Source: Geopsychrobacter electrodiphilus DSM 16401 (GTDB lineage: Bacteria > Desulfobacterota > Desulfuromonadia > Desulfuromonadales > Geopsychrobacteraceae). Taken from it: a stretch of 64,000 nt of DNA. The DNA lies in assembly GCF_000384395.1 (NCBI RefSeq), contig NZ_ARWE01000001.1, positions 1,178,001-1,242,000 of the forward strand, given 5' to 3'. The notes under the pieces were generated by a model. It was not told the DNA's origin. It was given only the letters and a program-made list of their open reading frames with translations, and ran no database searches. The stretch's first letter is position 1. Each line of letters starts with the position of its first letter. The position numbers and the translations under genes are program-made. Below are positions 8,706 through 19,150 of this stretch, piece after piece.

Positions 8706-10630
8706 AATCTTCCGTTCTGAAACCCGTTATTATCGGGACCGCTGGCCATGTCGACCATGGCAAAACTTCCCTGATTCAGGCCCTGACCGGGGTCGATACC
8801 GATCGCTTGCAAGAGGAAAAAGCGCGCGGTATTTCGATTGAACTTGGCTTTGCCCCGCTGCATCTGCTGGATGGGCGCCTGGCCGGGGTCGTTGATGTGC
8901 CCGGGCACGAGAGGTTTATCCCGCAGATGTTGGCGGGTGCCGCTAGCATCGATCTGGTGCTACTGGTCGTCGATGCTGCCGAGGGGGTGATGCCTCAGAC
9001 TCGGGAGCATCTGCAGATTCTGCAGCTGCTTGAGGTCAAGCGCGGCATTCTGGTGTTGAACAAGATCGATCTGGTCGAAGAGGAATGGCTCGATATTGTC
9101 GAAGAGGAGATTCGCGAGCAGGTGGCCGGGACCTTCCTGGAAAACGCTCCCTGTTGCCGGGTCTCGGCACGGCAGAAACTTGGGCTTGAGTCGCTGTTGC
9201 AGACACTGACGACGCTGGCGATCAAACTGCCACAGCGCGACAGTGGCGGGCCGGTGCGCTTACCGGTTGATCGCTGTTTCAGTATCAGCGGTTTCGGTAC
9301 CGTGGTCACCGGGACCCTGGTTTCAGGCACCGTGCGCAGTGGTGACCGCCTCGAAGTTTTACCGCTCGGAAAGCGGGTGCGGGTGCGGGAGCTTCAGGTT
9401 CACAGTAACAAAGTCGAGTCGGCTGAAGCGGGGCAGCGCTTGGCGATTAACCTGTCCGGTGCTGAGCGTGACTGGTTTAAAAGTGGTTCGGTGGTCGCCA
9501 GCCCGCATCGTTTCTGTGTCACCGAGCGCATTGATGTGCGTCTTCAACTGTTGCCCGAGGCACCAAGACCACTCAAGTTCCGCGATCCTGTGCATCTGCA
9601 CCTCGGCACCGCGCGTGCCGTCGGTCGTGTGGTGCTGCTGGAGGCGGACAGCCTTGAGCCCGGAGCCAGCGCTCTGGCACAGATTGTCCTCGATCGTCCC
9701 CTGGCCGCCTGGCGCGGCGATCCTTTCGTGATCCGCAGTTATTCACCGGTGACGACCATCGGCGGCGGATGTATTCTCGATGCGCTGCCGCAGAAGCACC
9801 GGCGCTTTCGTCCCGAGGTTTTGCAACGCCTGCAGCAACTGGAGAGCGGCAGCAGCGGTGCGGTGCTGCATGCGGTGGAGCAGCTCAAGGCCGCGCGCCT
9901 GCGTGACATGGAGAAGCTGACTGGCCTCTCTCGCGATCTGTTGTTGCAAAATCTTGAGCAGTTAACCGAGAGCGGAGAGCTCTGCCAGCTTGGCGAACAA
10001 TGGTTGACGGCCGGCTTGCAGACCGCCTGGCTCGATCAGCTGGAGGAGCGCTGTGCGGATATCCTGGCAGAGAATCTGCTGGCGCATGGCGTTGCGCGTG
10101 CCACGCTCAAAGAGAGCTTGCCACCGGTGCTGGCCTTGCGCAGTTTCGATCTGCTGCTTGAGCAGCTGTTGGCGGCGGCCAGGCTGAAGAAGGTGAATGA
10201 TCTGCTGGCACCGCCGGATTGGTATCCACAGGTTAGTCCGCAGCAGGCGGAGCAACTGGGAAGGCTGCTAGAGCATTTTGAGCAGCAGGGTTGCCAGGTT
10301 GCCAGTCTCAATCAGGTGATTGAAGATCTTAAGCTGAATCAAACCGAGGTCGAACCCTTAGTCGTCTATCTGGTGGGGGAAGGGGATCTGGTGCGGCTTT
10401 CGAGTGAAAGTTATCTGGCAAAATCGGCCTACGCGCTGGCCCTGAAGCGCCTGGTTGAATATTTCGTCGAGACTGCTGAGTTGAGCCTGGCTCAGTATCG
10501 GGACCTGTTCGGCGGCGGGCGAAAACTGGCCCAGGCACTGCTCGAACATTTCGACGGCTGCAAATACACCCGGCGTCAGGGCGATATCCGTCTCGCCTGG
10601 AATTTACCTGTCCTTGAAAAAGAGGACTGA
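8702..10630 (+). CDS. selB: Selenocysteine-specific elongation factor
   Basis: SelB is a GTPase that carries Sec-tRNA to UGA codons by binding the mRNA SECIS hairpin. The 642-residue product begins with a G1 loop GHVDHGKT (residues 15-22), followed by GISIELGFA (switch I) and DVPGHERF (G3), and NKID (G4). EF-Tu-like beta-barrels occupy the middle. The C-terminal ~300 residues have the winged-helix repeats expected for SECIS binding. It overlaps selA by 4 bases. A client selenoprotein gene (selD) starts 71 bases downstream. Confidence 0.95.
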   Translation: MKSSVLKPVIIGTAGHVDHGKTSLIQALTGVDTDRLQEEKARGISIELGFAPLHLLDGRLAGVVDVPGHERFIPQMLAGAASIDLVLLVVDAAEGVMPQTREHLQILQLLEVKRGILVLNKIDLVEEEWLDIVEEEIREQVAGTFLENAPCCRVSARQKLGLESLLQTLTTLAIKLPQRDSGGPVRLPVDRCFSISGFGTVVTGTLVSGTVRSGDRLEVLPLGKRVRVRELQVHSNKVESAEAGQRLAINLSGAERDWFKSGSVVASPHRFCVTERIDVRLQLLPEAPRPLKFRDPVHLHLGTARAVGRVVLLEADSLEPGASALAQIVLDRPLAAWRGDPFVIRSYSPVTTIGGGCILDALPQKHRRFRPEVLQRLQQLESGSSGAVLHAVEQLKAARLRDMEKLTGLSRDLLLQNLEQLTESGELCQLGEQWLTAGLQTAWLDQLEERCADILAENLLAHGVARATLKESLPPVLALRSFDLLLEQLLAAARLKKVNDLLAPPDWYPQVSPQQAEQLGRLLEHFEQQGCQVASLNQVIEDLKLNQTEVEPLVVYLVGEGDLVRLSSESYLAKSAYALALKRLVEYFVETAELSLAQYRDLFGGGRKLAQALLEHFDGCKYTRRQGDIRLAWNLPVLEKED

Positions 10631-10701
10631 ATTCACTTGGCAGTTGGGGCGCGTTGTGACAGCATGCTTTTCGCTAAAGCCATATTTTTGCAGGAGATAA
10701 G

Positions 10702-11736
10702 ATGACCAACAGGGTACGCCTGACCGGTCTGTCGCGCAGCTCAGGTTGAGCCGCCAAGATAGGCCCCGAGGCCCTGGCCCAGGTACTGGGTCAGATACCA
10801 AAATTTAACGATCCCCGTCTGCTTTCGCAGCATATTCCCTTTGCCGATGCCGGTATCTTCCGCATCGACGAGAAGAGGGCATTGGTGCAGTCGGTCGATT
10901 TCTTCACCCCGGTGGTCGACGATCCCTTTATCTTTGGTCAGATCGCGGCGTCCAACGCGCTCTCCGATCTGTACGCGGTCGGCGCAACCCCGCTGACCGC
11001 GTTGAGCCTGGTCGCATTTCCGCTGAAGCTGGGCGAAGATGTTCTGGCTGAAGTGCTTAAAGGCGGTGCCGAACGGGTGGCTGCGGCCGGCGCCGTGATT
11101 GCCGGTGGGCATTCGGTGGAGGATGACGAGCCGAAATATGGTCTGGCGGTCACCGGTATTGTTGAGATTGAGCAAATGATGCTCGCCACCTCCTGCCGGG
11201 TCGGTGACCGGCTGCTGTTGACCAAACCGCTTGGTTGCGGAATTCTGGCTACGGCGCTTAAGGGTGAGGTCGTCACGGAAGCTGGAATTTCAGAAGCTAT
11301 CGGCGGGATGATCGCCTTGAATGCTTCTGCCTCAGCAGCGTGCATGGCCAGCGGTGTGCGGGCCGCAACCGATGTCACCGGCTTCGGGTTGCTTGGACAC
11401 AGTATGGAAATGGCGCAGGCCAGCCAGGTCCGGTTCGAGATTGAGACCGCGAGCCTGCCGGTTTACCCGCAGGTCGCTGAGATGGCGGCCTTAGGCCTGT
11501 TGCCGGCCGGATTGCACCGCAATCGAAAGTATTATCTGCCCAGGGCTGTTCAAGCTCAGACACTTGAACCCTTTGTCCTTGACCTGCTCTGTGACCCTGA
11601 AACCTCTGGTGGCTTGTTGATTGCGGTGGCGGCGGAACTGCTGCCGCGATTACAGCAGGAGCTGGCGAGTCGACAGGTTTGTTCCTTTGAGATCGGCCGG
11701 GTGATTTCCGGGGAGGCTGGTATTGTTCTGCGCTGA
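10702..11736 (+). CDS. selD: Selenide, water dikinase, itself a selenoprotein (UGA = Sec at codon 16)
   Basis: SelD makes selenophosphate from selenide and ATP. The gene must be read through an in-frame TGA at 10747-10749. Upstream is MTNRVRLTGLSRSSG; downstream is AAKIGPEALAQVLG, so the Sec sits in the position of the catalytic Cys of the usual GCAAK motif, with the partner Lys three residues later. Total length is 344 residues, normal for the family. A ribosome site (AGGAGATAAG) precedes the ATG at 10702. The later ATG at 10882 would delete the active site and is not the true start. Selenocysteine SelD creates a feedback in which the factor needs its own product. Confidence 0.95.
10750..10795 (+). 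promoter_or_regulatory. Candidate bacterial SECIS element of selD
   Basis: Downstream of the UGA, 10774-10782 pairs with 10786-10794 over 9 bp, with one G-U pair, around a very short GTA loop. The stem begins about 24 bases after the UGA, inside the range for bacterial SECIS hairpins, and the loop region has the G/U character seen in such elements. The fold is drawn by eye. Confidence 0.6.
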
Positions 11737-11772
11737 GGGAGTCAGGCTCGCTAAACCCAGGAGGTGCCGCTG

Positions 11773-11937
11773 ATGTTCGGCTTTGGTGTCGGAGAGCTTA
11801 TGCTGGTCGGGGCCCTGGTGGTTTTTGCGCTTATCAGCGGGCGCAATGTCGCGAGCATGTCACGTCAGGCCGGACAACTAACCAGCCTCTGGTTTAGGTT
11901 GAAACAAAAACTCTCATTTCTGCGTTTTTTCAAATAG
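11773..11937 (+). CDS. Very short TatA/TatB-like protein (54 aa)
   Basis: Starts with MFGFGVGELMLVGALVVFALI, which matches the TatA family pattern: short N-terminal region with Phe-Gly and a Glu before a single membrane helix, then an amphipathic helix. AGGAGG precedes the ATG by about 6 bases. The second helix (about residues 25-52) is basic but much shorter than in normal TatA/B. It sits 36 bases after selD. It may be an accessory component of the twin-arginine translocase or a degenerate relative; no tatC is present in the window. Confidence 0.6.
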   Translation: MFGFGVGELMLVGALVVFALISGRNVASMSRQAGQLTSLWFRLKQKLSFLRFFK

Positions 11938-11975
11938 TCTTTTTGCGCCCAACACCCAACATCCAACACCCAAAC

Positions 11976-14129
11976 TTAATACTCAATCTTTGCAAATGCC
12001 GATTTTTCTGAAGCAATCAAGGCATCCTTCAGGGTGATGATCCCCTGTGCCTCCAATAACGGAATCAACTTGATCAGCACCTCAGCGGTTACAATCGAAT
12101 CGCCGAGTGCCGTGTGTCGGCCAACGATGGTGATGTTGAGTCGCTCTGCGATCCCTTCGAGGCCGTGTCCTTTCAGGTTCGGGTGGATAATCGATGAGAG
12201 CAGCAGGGTGTCGAGGACGGGGTTGGAGAACTGGACGCCGGACTTCTGTTCCTTTAGCTGCAAAAAACGCATGTCGAATGCCGCATTATGTGCGACCAGT
12301 ACGGCCCCGTCGGCAAAGTTATGAAACTGTGGGAGGACCTTGTCGATCGTCGGCTGGCCGATGAGCAGTTCGGGATTGATCCCGTGGATGGCAACCGAAG
12401 CCGCCGGGACATGGCGCCTTGGGTCGACCAGTTGATCAATAGTCTCATGGTGCAGAATCTGACTGTTGACGATACGGATGGCTCCGAGCTGGATAATCTC
12501 GTCCCCTTCCGAGGGATTCAGGCCGGTGGTTTCGGTGTCAAAGACTACGAAGGTCAGTTTGCGCAGCGGGGTCTTGGCCATTTCGTCATCACCACGGCGC
12601 TCGAAGAGATCGAACTCGTAGGAGATTGGACGATGCTCGATGCTGGTGTGGATTGAGAGGGTCAGATCTCTGTCTTGTTTGGCATAGTTGATTTTCATGC
12701 CAAGGAAACTTTTGCCGCCGTCCGAAGTCAGATATTGCATGTTGCCGGACATCTTCTCGAGCAGGTCCACGAAACTGAAGGTTTCGCCGCGGCTGTTGCT
12801 TATCAGAGGGGAGTCCCGCCAGTTGTTAAGCAGGCTGTCGTCAATCGACTTATACCACTCGATCCACAGGGAGAAGTAATCATCTTCAGTGGTGAGCTTG
12901 AACTGCAAGTGATCGATAGCGTGATGCATGTTGAGCATGTCAGCCAGGTACGAGAGAGTCTGGACAAAGGAATAGCTGTCAAGCCTTAGCCAGATGTTGG
13001 TCTCGCTGTGAAAAGTGACCTGACAGTGGAGACGGTCGGTAATGTTCTTGGCCAGCACTTCGAGGATACTCTCGCCGGGAATATCCTCGACCTTACTTTG
13101 GGCCCGCAGATGGGTCATATAGTTGTTGCGCGCCAGTTGGATGGTCTGCTCCAGCACCTGAGAGGCCCGGTCGATGGTTTTTCGGTTTTTTTGCAGTTGC
13201 TCCAGCTTCATCTCCGGAGTGTCGAGGATTTGCGTGATCGAATCCCTGATTTCACTCAAGGTCCCCTGCAGGTCATCGGTCAGGGAGCGGATCAGCGAAT
13301 CACGTCGCGTGTCGGCAGCGATTTGTTCTGTCATGTCCTCCAGGGTGAGGACAAACCCGCTCATCTGCTCTTTCCCATCCCTGAGCACTAGAACCGGGGC
13401 CATGTTGACCCGCAAGTAGGCACCACCATGGTATGACATCATGAAACTGCTGATGGGGGTCGACTGGCCGCGTGCAAGAGCATGATTCAGCATTTCAAGC
13501 GCGTGTGCCAGCGGGTCGCGATCAAGCAGACCGAAGACAGAGCGGCCGAGACCGATTAATCCCATGGGTTGGATAGTGGCGGTATTTACTGCCGATTTCT
13601 TGTCAAAGAGGGTCTTGGCTTTGGTGTTGTAGAGAAGAATCTGACCATCGCTGTTACAGACCAGAACGGCGTGGGGCAATTCGGACATGAGCGCTGCGAG
13701 ACGATTCCGCTCCTCCTTGAGCTGAGCCTTGGACTGTGCGATATGTATGTCGATATCCCTCTGCATGCGGGTAAAGGTGTCGGCCGACTCATTGAAAATC
13801 TCGGCGAGATGAACGAGTTCTTTCGCCCCTTTAGGCTTAAGGCGGTAGTCGGTATTGGCTGTCGAAATCAGGCGGATCTCTTCACCCATCTGCAAAATCG
13901 GGATGATGTAGTTGTGGAAAAGCAGGCTGACGAGTCCGCCGATAATCACACAAAGAAAGGCAGCCCCAATAATCGGAAACGGGATTAATTTTCCGATAAG
14001 ATGCTCTAAATAGAGTTGTTCTTCGGTCGCGAGGCTGTGCCAGGACCCGGCAAAACTGGCGATAATAACGCTGAAGGTTATCAACACAATTGCGAAGAGG
14101 AAAAACCAGTATTTGACACGTGGTGACAT
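11976..14129 (-). CDS. Membrane sensor pseudokinase fused to a DnaQ-type 3'-5' exonuclease (717 aa)
   Basis: Two membrane helices (about 7-27 and 50-72) are followed by a HAMP-like region (75-130) and a PAS-like domain (140-265). A histidine-kinase-like segment (275-480) then lacks key residues: where the family has S-H-E-L, this protein has T-D-D-L at 284-287, so there is no phosphoacceptor His, and the ATP-binding N-box Asn is not evident. The C-terminal ~190 residues are a complete DEDDh exonuclease: D531 and E533 (DTETTG), D619 (HNAAFD), H672 and D677. Such fusions link a membrane sensor to a nucleic-acid nuclease. The substrate is unknown. It has an AGAGG ribosome site and is monocistronic in appearance. 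Confidence 0.85.
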   Translation of the reverse strand: MSPRVKYWFFLFAIVLITFSVIIASFAGSWHSLATEEQLYLEHLIGKLIPFPIIGAAFLCVIIGGLVSLLFHNYIIPILQMGEEIRLISTANTDYRLKPKGAKELVHLAEIFNESADTFTRMQRDIDIHIAQSKAQLKEERNRLAALMSELPHAVLVCNSDGQILLYNTKAKTLFDKKSAVNTATIQPMGLIGLGRSVFGLLDRDPLAHALEMLNHALARGQSTPISSFMMSYHGGAYLRVNMAPVLVLRDGKEQMSGFVLTLEDMTEQIAADTRRDSLIRSLTDDLQGTLSEIRDSITQILDTPEMKLEQLQKNRKTIDRASQVLEQTIQLARNNYMTHLRAQSKVEDIPGESILEVLAKNITDRLHCQVTFHSETNIWLRLDSYSFVQTLSYLADMLNMHHAIDHLQFKLTTEDDYFSLWIEWYKSIDDSLLNNWRDSPLISNSRGETFSFVDLLEKMSGNMQYLTSDGGKSFLGMKINYAKQDRDLTLSIHTSIEHRPISYEFDLFERRGDDEMAKTPLRKLTFVVFDTETTGLNPSEGDEIIQLGAIRIVNSQILHHETIDQLVDPRRHVPAASVAIHGINPELLIGQPTIDKVLPQFHNFADGAVLVAHNAAFDMRFLQLKEQKSGVQFSNPVLDTLLLSSIIHPNLKGHGLEGIAERLNITIVGRHTALGDSIVTAEVLIKLIPLLEAQGIITLKDALIASEKSAFAKIEY

Positions 14130-14181
14130 GAAACCTCTGCAGCAGAACCGATGCTAAGCGCTGTGTGCGCTGGCGTCGGGG

Positions 14182-14838
14182 TTAATTTTTTGGGAAAGGG
14201 GCGTTACGTCGATCTTCCCAGTAGTTGGTAATGCGTGCAACCAGGCTGTGACCCCGTCCGTAGTTGACGGCTTCAAACAGGGCGCGAAAGGTCTCGCGTT
14301 CGAGACGCAATTTAAAGTAGATCTGGGCCATGTGGAAATTGGCCCAACCCTTCTCCTCATTATTTTTCGCCTGGGAAAGCGCCCGCTGACTTTCGTTGAG
14401 GGCCGGCTTGAATTGTCCTTGTTTCAAGAGAATGACCGATTTCAAGTCAAAGAGCCTGCTGTCGGCGGTCGGGAGGGTTTGTGCAAGGTTTTCAGCGGTC
14501 TTGAGGTTGTCAAAATTTACGGCTTCAAGTAGAGCCAGATGATAACTCAAGGTCTGTTTCTGAGAGTTGTCAGACGGATAGGTAAAGGCTTTTTTGTAGA
14601 CGCGGCGGGCTTCTTTATACTTTCCCGTTGATTCTAACAGATCGCCATATAACAAAGCATCGTCAACATTCGGGTTGCCTGTTATGGCCTGCTGCATCTC
14701 TTTGAGCGCCCCGGGGATATCTTGAACCGAAATCATCGCCGTGGCCCTCAGGCGATGTTGAGCCGGGGTGATGGTGGTGCTGTTGGTTGCCGGGGCGCAG
14801 GCTGGTAAAAGCAGAATCAGGATGCAGAACAGACGCAT
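14182..14838 (-). CDS. TPR lipoprotein (218 aa)
   Basis: A GGAG site precedes the start. The N-terminal MRLFCILILLLPAC gives a signal peptide ending in a lipobox (LPAC), so the mature protein is predicted to be lipid-anchored. The remainder consists of helical repeats with TPR character (ALLYGDLLESTGKYKEARRVYKKA and later copies). It is upstream of the exonuclease-sensor gene on the same strand with about 50 bases between. A role in envelope complex assembly is inferred; substrate unknown. Confidence 0.65.
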   Translation of the reverse strand: MRLFCILILLLPACAPATNSTTITPAQHRLRATAMISVQDIPGALKEMQQAITGNPNVDDALLYGDLLESTGKYKEARRVYKKAFTYPSDNSQKQTLSYHLALLEAVNFDNLKTAENLAQTLPTADSRLFDLKSVILLKQGQFKPALNESQRALSQAKNNEEKGWANFHMAQIYFKLRLERETFRALFEAVNYGRGHSLVARITNYWEDRRNAPFPKN

Positions 14839-14883
14839 TCGATATTCTCCGACGGATAGCTGAAAATCAGGAGATTCTACCGA

Positions 14884-14917
14884 AACGGCGGCCGCATCAG
14901 GAGCGTGGCCGCCGTTT
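14884..14917 (-). terminator. Hairpin after purC
   Basis: An 11-bp GC-rich stem (14883-14893 with 14907-14917) lies just past the purC stop at 14926. Both strands have short T/A tails, so termination is likely on - and possible on +. Confidence 0.6.
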
Positions 14918-14925
14918 TTATAAGA

Positions 14926-15807
14926 TCAGCAGGTAAGGCGTTTGAGCGCCTCAAGATATTTTTCACTGGTCCTCAGGATAATCTCGGGCGGTAGCGGAGG
15001 AGCTGGTGCCGTTTTCCCCCAGTCAAGGGTTTCGAGATAGTCGCGCAGGAACTGTTTGTCAAAACTCGGCTGCGCTTGACCTGCTTTATATTGGGCGCTC
15101 GGCCAGAACCGGGAAGAGTCAGGGGTCATGGCCTCGTCAATCCAGATGAGTTGGTCACCGATGGTGCCGAATTCAAATTTTGTGTCGGCGATGATGATCC
15201 CCTTTGTCGCGGCAAATTCGCGCGCCCGCTGGTAAATCTGGATACTCACCTCGCTGACTTTTTGCGCCAGTTCCGGCCCGCATAGGTTGGCGGCTTCGGC
15301 AAGGGAGATGTTCTCGTCATGGGTGCCGAGTTCGGCCTTGGTTGATGGCGTGAAAATCGGCTCAGAAAGCTTGCTGCTTTCGAGCATGCCTTCCGGCAGC
15401 TTGATGCCACAAACAGACCCTTTTTGCTGATACTCTTTCCAGCCGCTACCAGAGAGGTAGCCCCGGACAATACATTCGATCGGCAGTGGCTGCGCTTTTT
15501 TGGTCAGCATGCTGCGACCTTCCAATTGGTCGCGGTACTGATGAGTGATAGCGGGAAAGTCATCAACCTCGGTCGAGATCAGGTGGTTTGGAATCAGATC
15601 TCCCATCATTTCAAACCAGAATTTGGAGACCTGGGTCAAAACAAAGCCCTTCTGCGGAATCCCTTCGTTCATAATGACATCAAAGGCCGAGATTCGATCG
15701 CTGGTGACGATCAGCAGGTGCTCACCGAGGTCATAGAGATCACGAACTTTACCCCGGTTGAGAAGTTTCAGTTCCGGACAGTTTGTCTGGGTTACGATCT
15801 TGGTCAT
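14926..15807 (-). CDS. purC: SAICAR synthetase
   Basis: PurC joins aspartate to CAIR in de novo purine synthesis. The start chosen ([14 protein letters not shown] site 8 bases upstream) gives 293 residues, the usual length for the long-form enzyme. A larger frame to 16005 overlaps the upstream gene and has no family match. Motifs [26 protein letters not shown] near the start and [11 protein letters not shown] are typical. It lies 4 bases after the PpiD-like gene, implying co-transcription. Confidence 0.95.
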   Translation of the reverse strand: MTKIVTQTNCPELKLLNRGKVRDLYDLGEHLLIVTSDRISAFDVIMNEGIPQKGFVLTQVSKFWFEMMGDLIPNHLISTEVDDFPAITHQYRDQLEGRSMLTKKAQPLPIECIVRGYLSGSGWKEYQQKGSVCGIKLPEGMLESSKLSEPIFTPSTKAELGTHDENISLAEAANLCGPELAQKVSEVSIQIYQRAREFAATKGIIIADTKFEFGTIGDQLIWIDEAMTPDSSRFWPSAQYKAGQAQPSFDKQFLRDYLETLDWGKTAPAPPLPPEIILRTSEKYLEALKRLTC

Positions 15808-15811
15808 AAGC

Positions 15812-17755
15812 TTATCTCCGGCCTCGGTCGTTGGTAAGGGATGGGTCGATCGTGATTTCAGCGGCTTCACGTAATGTTTTGAGTTTGTCATTGATGATGG
15901 CTTCCTTTTTCTGGGAGAGAAGCCGATCTTCGATCTTTTTGCGTTCCGCCGTGTCAAGTTTTGCCGGGTCAGATTTTTCGCTCTGCTTGAGGCTGACCAG
16001 AACATATCCCGCGCCCTGTTTGAAGACCTTCGTTGCCAGAGGCTTTTCGCTGGTCAGGGAGAAAGCTGCGTCGGAGAGTTCCTGCGATGTACCGATTCGG
16101 GGGATAAATGCGCCATAGCTGCGGCTGAAAAGACCGGTCTCCTCTACCTGGAATTTAGCTGCCTTGGCGGCGGCGCTCAGGCTTTTCATCTCAGTTGCCT
16201 GTTTAAGCAGATTGTCGGCGGCTTCTTTCGCAAGATCGATCGCATGGGTCTTGCGGTAATCGGCCTCAACTGCCGTGCGGACTTCCTTAAGTTCAGGAAT
16301 GCGGCTTTGCTGGCGCTCTTTGATGGTGAATAGATATACACCCTGGCTGGTTTGGACCGGGTGACCCAATTCGCCATCGTTCAGGCTGAATGCAGCTGAG
16401 ATGATTTCTTCTTCGCGACCAATGCCGTCGATAGCGTCGGTGCGCGCAAACAGGCTTGTCTCTTTAATCGTCAGGTCGTTCGCTTTGGCCGCTGCGTCCA
16501 GGTTGCCATTTTTGCGGTTGATATTGTAGGCATCCATCGCTTTCTCATAGGCGATTTGTCGCTCTTTTTCAGTTCGGAGACCCTGCTTGACCTGGTCCAT
16601 GGCCTCAGCGAGAGTTTTAACTCCAGGCTCAATGTAGTCTTCAAGTTTGATGATGTGGTAGCCGAAATCGGATTCAACAATTCCACTGAGTTCCCCCGGT
16701 TTCAGGTTGAATACCGCTTTATCGAAGGGCGCAACCATTGCCCCTCGACCAAAGTAGCCGAGTTCTCCACCTTTGGCCGCACTACCGGGATCATCCGATT
16801 TGGCCCGAGCCAGGGTTGCAAAATCTTTACCCGCCTTGAGTTCTTTAAGAATCGATTCGGCTATCGCGCGGCGTGCTTTTTTCTGGGTTGCGTCAGCATC
16901 TTTAGCGACCTTGATCAGGATATGAGAGGCCTTGGCCTGTTCCTTGACTTCGAACAGGTTGATATTGCGGCGATAATAGCGATTGAGGTCTTCTTTGCTG
17001 AAACTGGTCACCTCTTTAGCGTAGCTGGCGGGGTCAAACTTCAGGTAGCGCAAGGAGATTTTTTCGGGCAGGCGGAAATCTTCCTGATGGTCCTTAAAGT
17101 AGGTCTTCAGTACTTCATCCGTGACAGTTACTTTATTTTCAAAACTGGCCGGCAACAGACGAACAAAGTTCAGGTTGATCCTGTCGTTCTCCTTGCGAAA
17201 GGCCTGGTTGATCTCGTCAGCGCTGACACTGACTCCCTGCTGCAACTGCTTGCGCAATTTATCGACCAGCAGTTGGCGGCGTTGACTGGCTTCGAACTGC
17301 TCTGCTGAGATCTTTTCATAGTTTAATACTTGAATGTAGCGATTGCGGTTGAATTTACCGTCGACCTGAAAGGCAGGGTAGGTCGCAATTGAATTGACTA
17401 ATTCGTCTTTGGAAACCTCAAGGCCGGTTTTTTCGGCTTCCTGCATCAGCAGGGATTGCCCGATGAGTTGATCAACGGCTTGTTGTTTCAAGTTCAGCTG
17501 TTTTTCAAGCTGGGGGGTAAAGTTTTCTTTGTAGATGCCTTGATAGAGGTTGTAGAGGTTGCTGTAAGCGCTCTGAAACTCTTCGTATGAGATTTTGGTG
17601 TCGTTGATCTGCAGGGCAGCGGCCTTCCCACTGGCCCCTTTGTCGCCACCATGTCCCCAGACCAGGAAGATTGTGCCGATAAAAGCTGCAATGATCACCC
17701 AGAAGATGATCTTGACAATAATCGTTTTTTGTTTGGTGCGTATCATATGAAGCAT
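15812..17755 (-). CDS. ppiD: Membrane-anchored PpiD-like peptidyl-prolyl isomerase (647 aa)
   Basis: A single N-terminal membrane helix (about residues 13-32) is followed by a SurA N-like chaperone region, a parvulin (PpiC-type) domain near residues 265-370 containing [26 protein letters not shown] and [12 protein letters not shown], and a second long helical tail. This matches the periplasmic chaperone PpiD, which helps newly translocated proteins at SecYEG. A GAGGAG site sits upstream. purC lies 4 bases downstream. The gene starts about 160 bases from the divergently read mreB. Confidence 0.85.
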   Translation of the reverse strand: MLHMIRTKQKTIIVKIIFWVIIAAFIGTIFLVWGHGGDKGASGKAAALQINDTKISYEEFQSAYSNLYNLYQGIYKENFTPQLEKQLNLKQQAVDQLIGQSLLMQEAEKTGLEVSKDELVNSIATYPAFQVDGKFNRNRYIQVLNYEKISAEQFEASQRRQLLVDKLRKQLQQGVSVSADEINQAFRKENDRINLNFVRLLPASFENKVTVTDEVLKTYFKDHQEDFRLPEKISLRYLKFDPASYAKEVTSFSKEDLNRYYRRNINLFEVKEQAKASHILIKVAKDADATQKKARRAIAESILKELKAGKDFATLARAKSDDPGSAAKGGELGYFGRGAMVAPFDKAVFNLKPGELSGIVESDFGYHIIKLEDYIEPGVKTLAEAMDQVKQGLRTEKERQIAYEKAMDAYNINRKNGNLDAAAKANDLTIKETSLFARTDAIDGIGREEEIISAAFSLNDGELGHPVQTSQGVYLFTIKERQQSRIPELKEVRTAVEADYRKTHAIDLAKEAADNLLKQATEMKSLSAAAKAAKFQVEETGLFSRSYGAFIPRIGTSQELSDAAFSLTSEKPLATKVFKQGAGYVLVSLKQSEKSDPAKLDTAERKKIEDRLLSQKKEAIINDKLKTLREAAEITIDPSLTNDRGRR

Positions 17756-17861
17756 CAGTGAAAAACTCCTCGAAAACCAAGTGAATGACAGGGCTAAAAA
17801 CAGCCACGCATGTTAGCCCAGCAATCTGTTGAATTGCAATATATATTTCCCTTTTTGGGCC

Positions 17862-19006
<1,145 letters not shown>

Positions 19007-19061
19007 GGTTTAGGTGTCCACTGCATAGATTGTGCGGTCGATCTAGTGTGAAAACCTGATG

Positions 19062-19090
19062 ACGGGAGGATCAAGCGATCCTCCCGTTTT
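19062..19090 (+). terminator. Hairpin between mreB and mreC
   Basis: A perfect 11-bp stem (19062-19072 with 19077-19087), tetraloop AAGC, then TTT. It probably makes a separate mreB transcript and attenuates mreCD-mrdA-rodA. Confidence 0.75.
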
Positions 19091-19150
19091 ACATATAGCC
19101 TGCGTGTCACGCAGTGCGGTCCCTGTCTGCCCCATAGCTGTGAGCCCCAG

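Noticed and set aside
10882-11736. selD starting at the ATG at 10882
   Set aside because: It omits the active site; the longer read-through frame matches SelD exactly.
15808-16005. Longer purC frame
   Set aside because: The extension overlaps the PpiD-like gene and has no family match.
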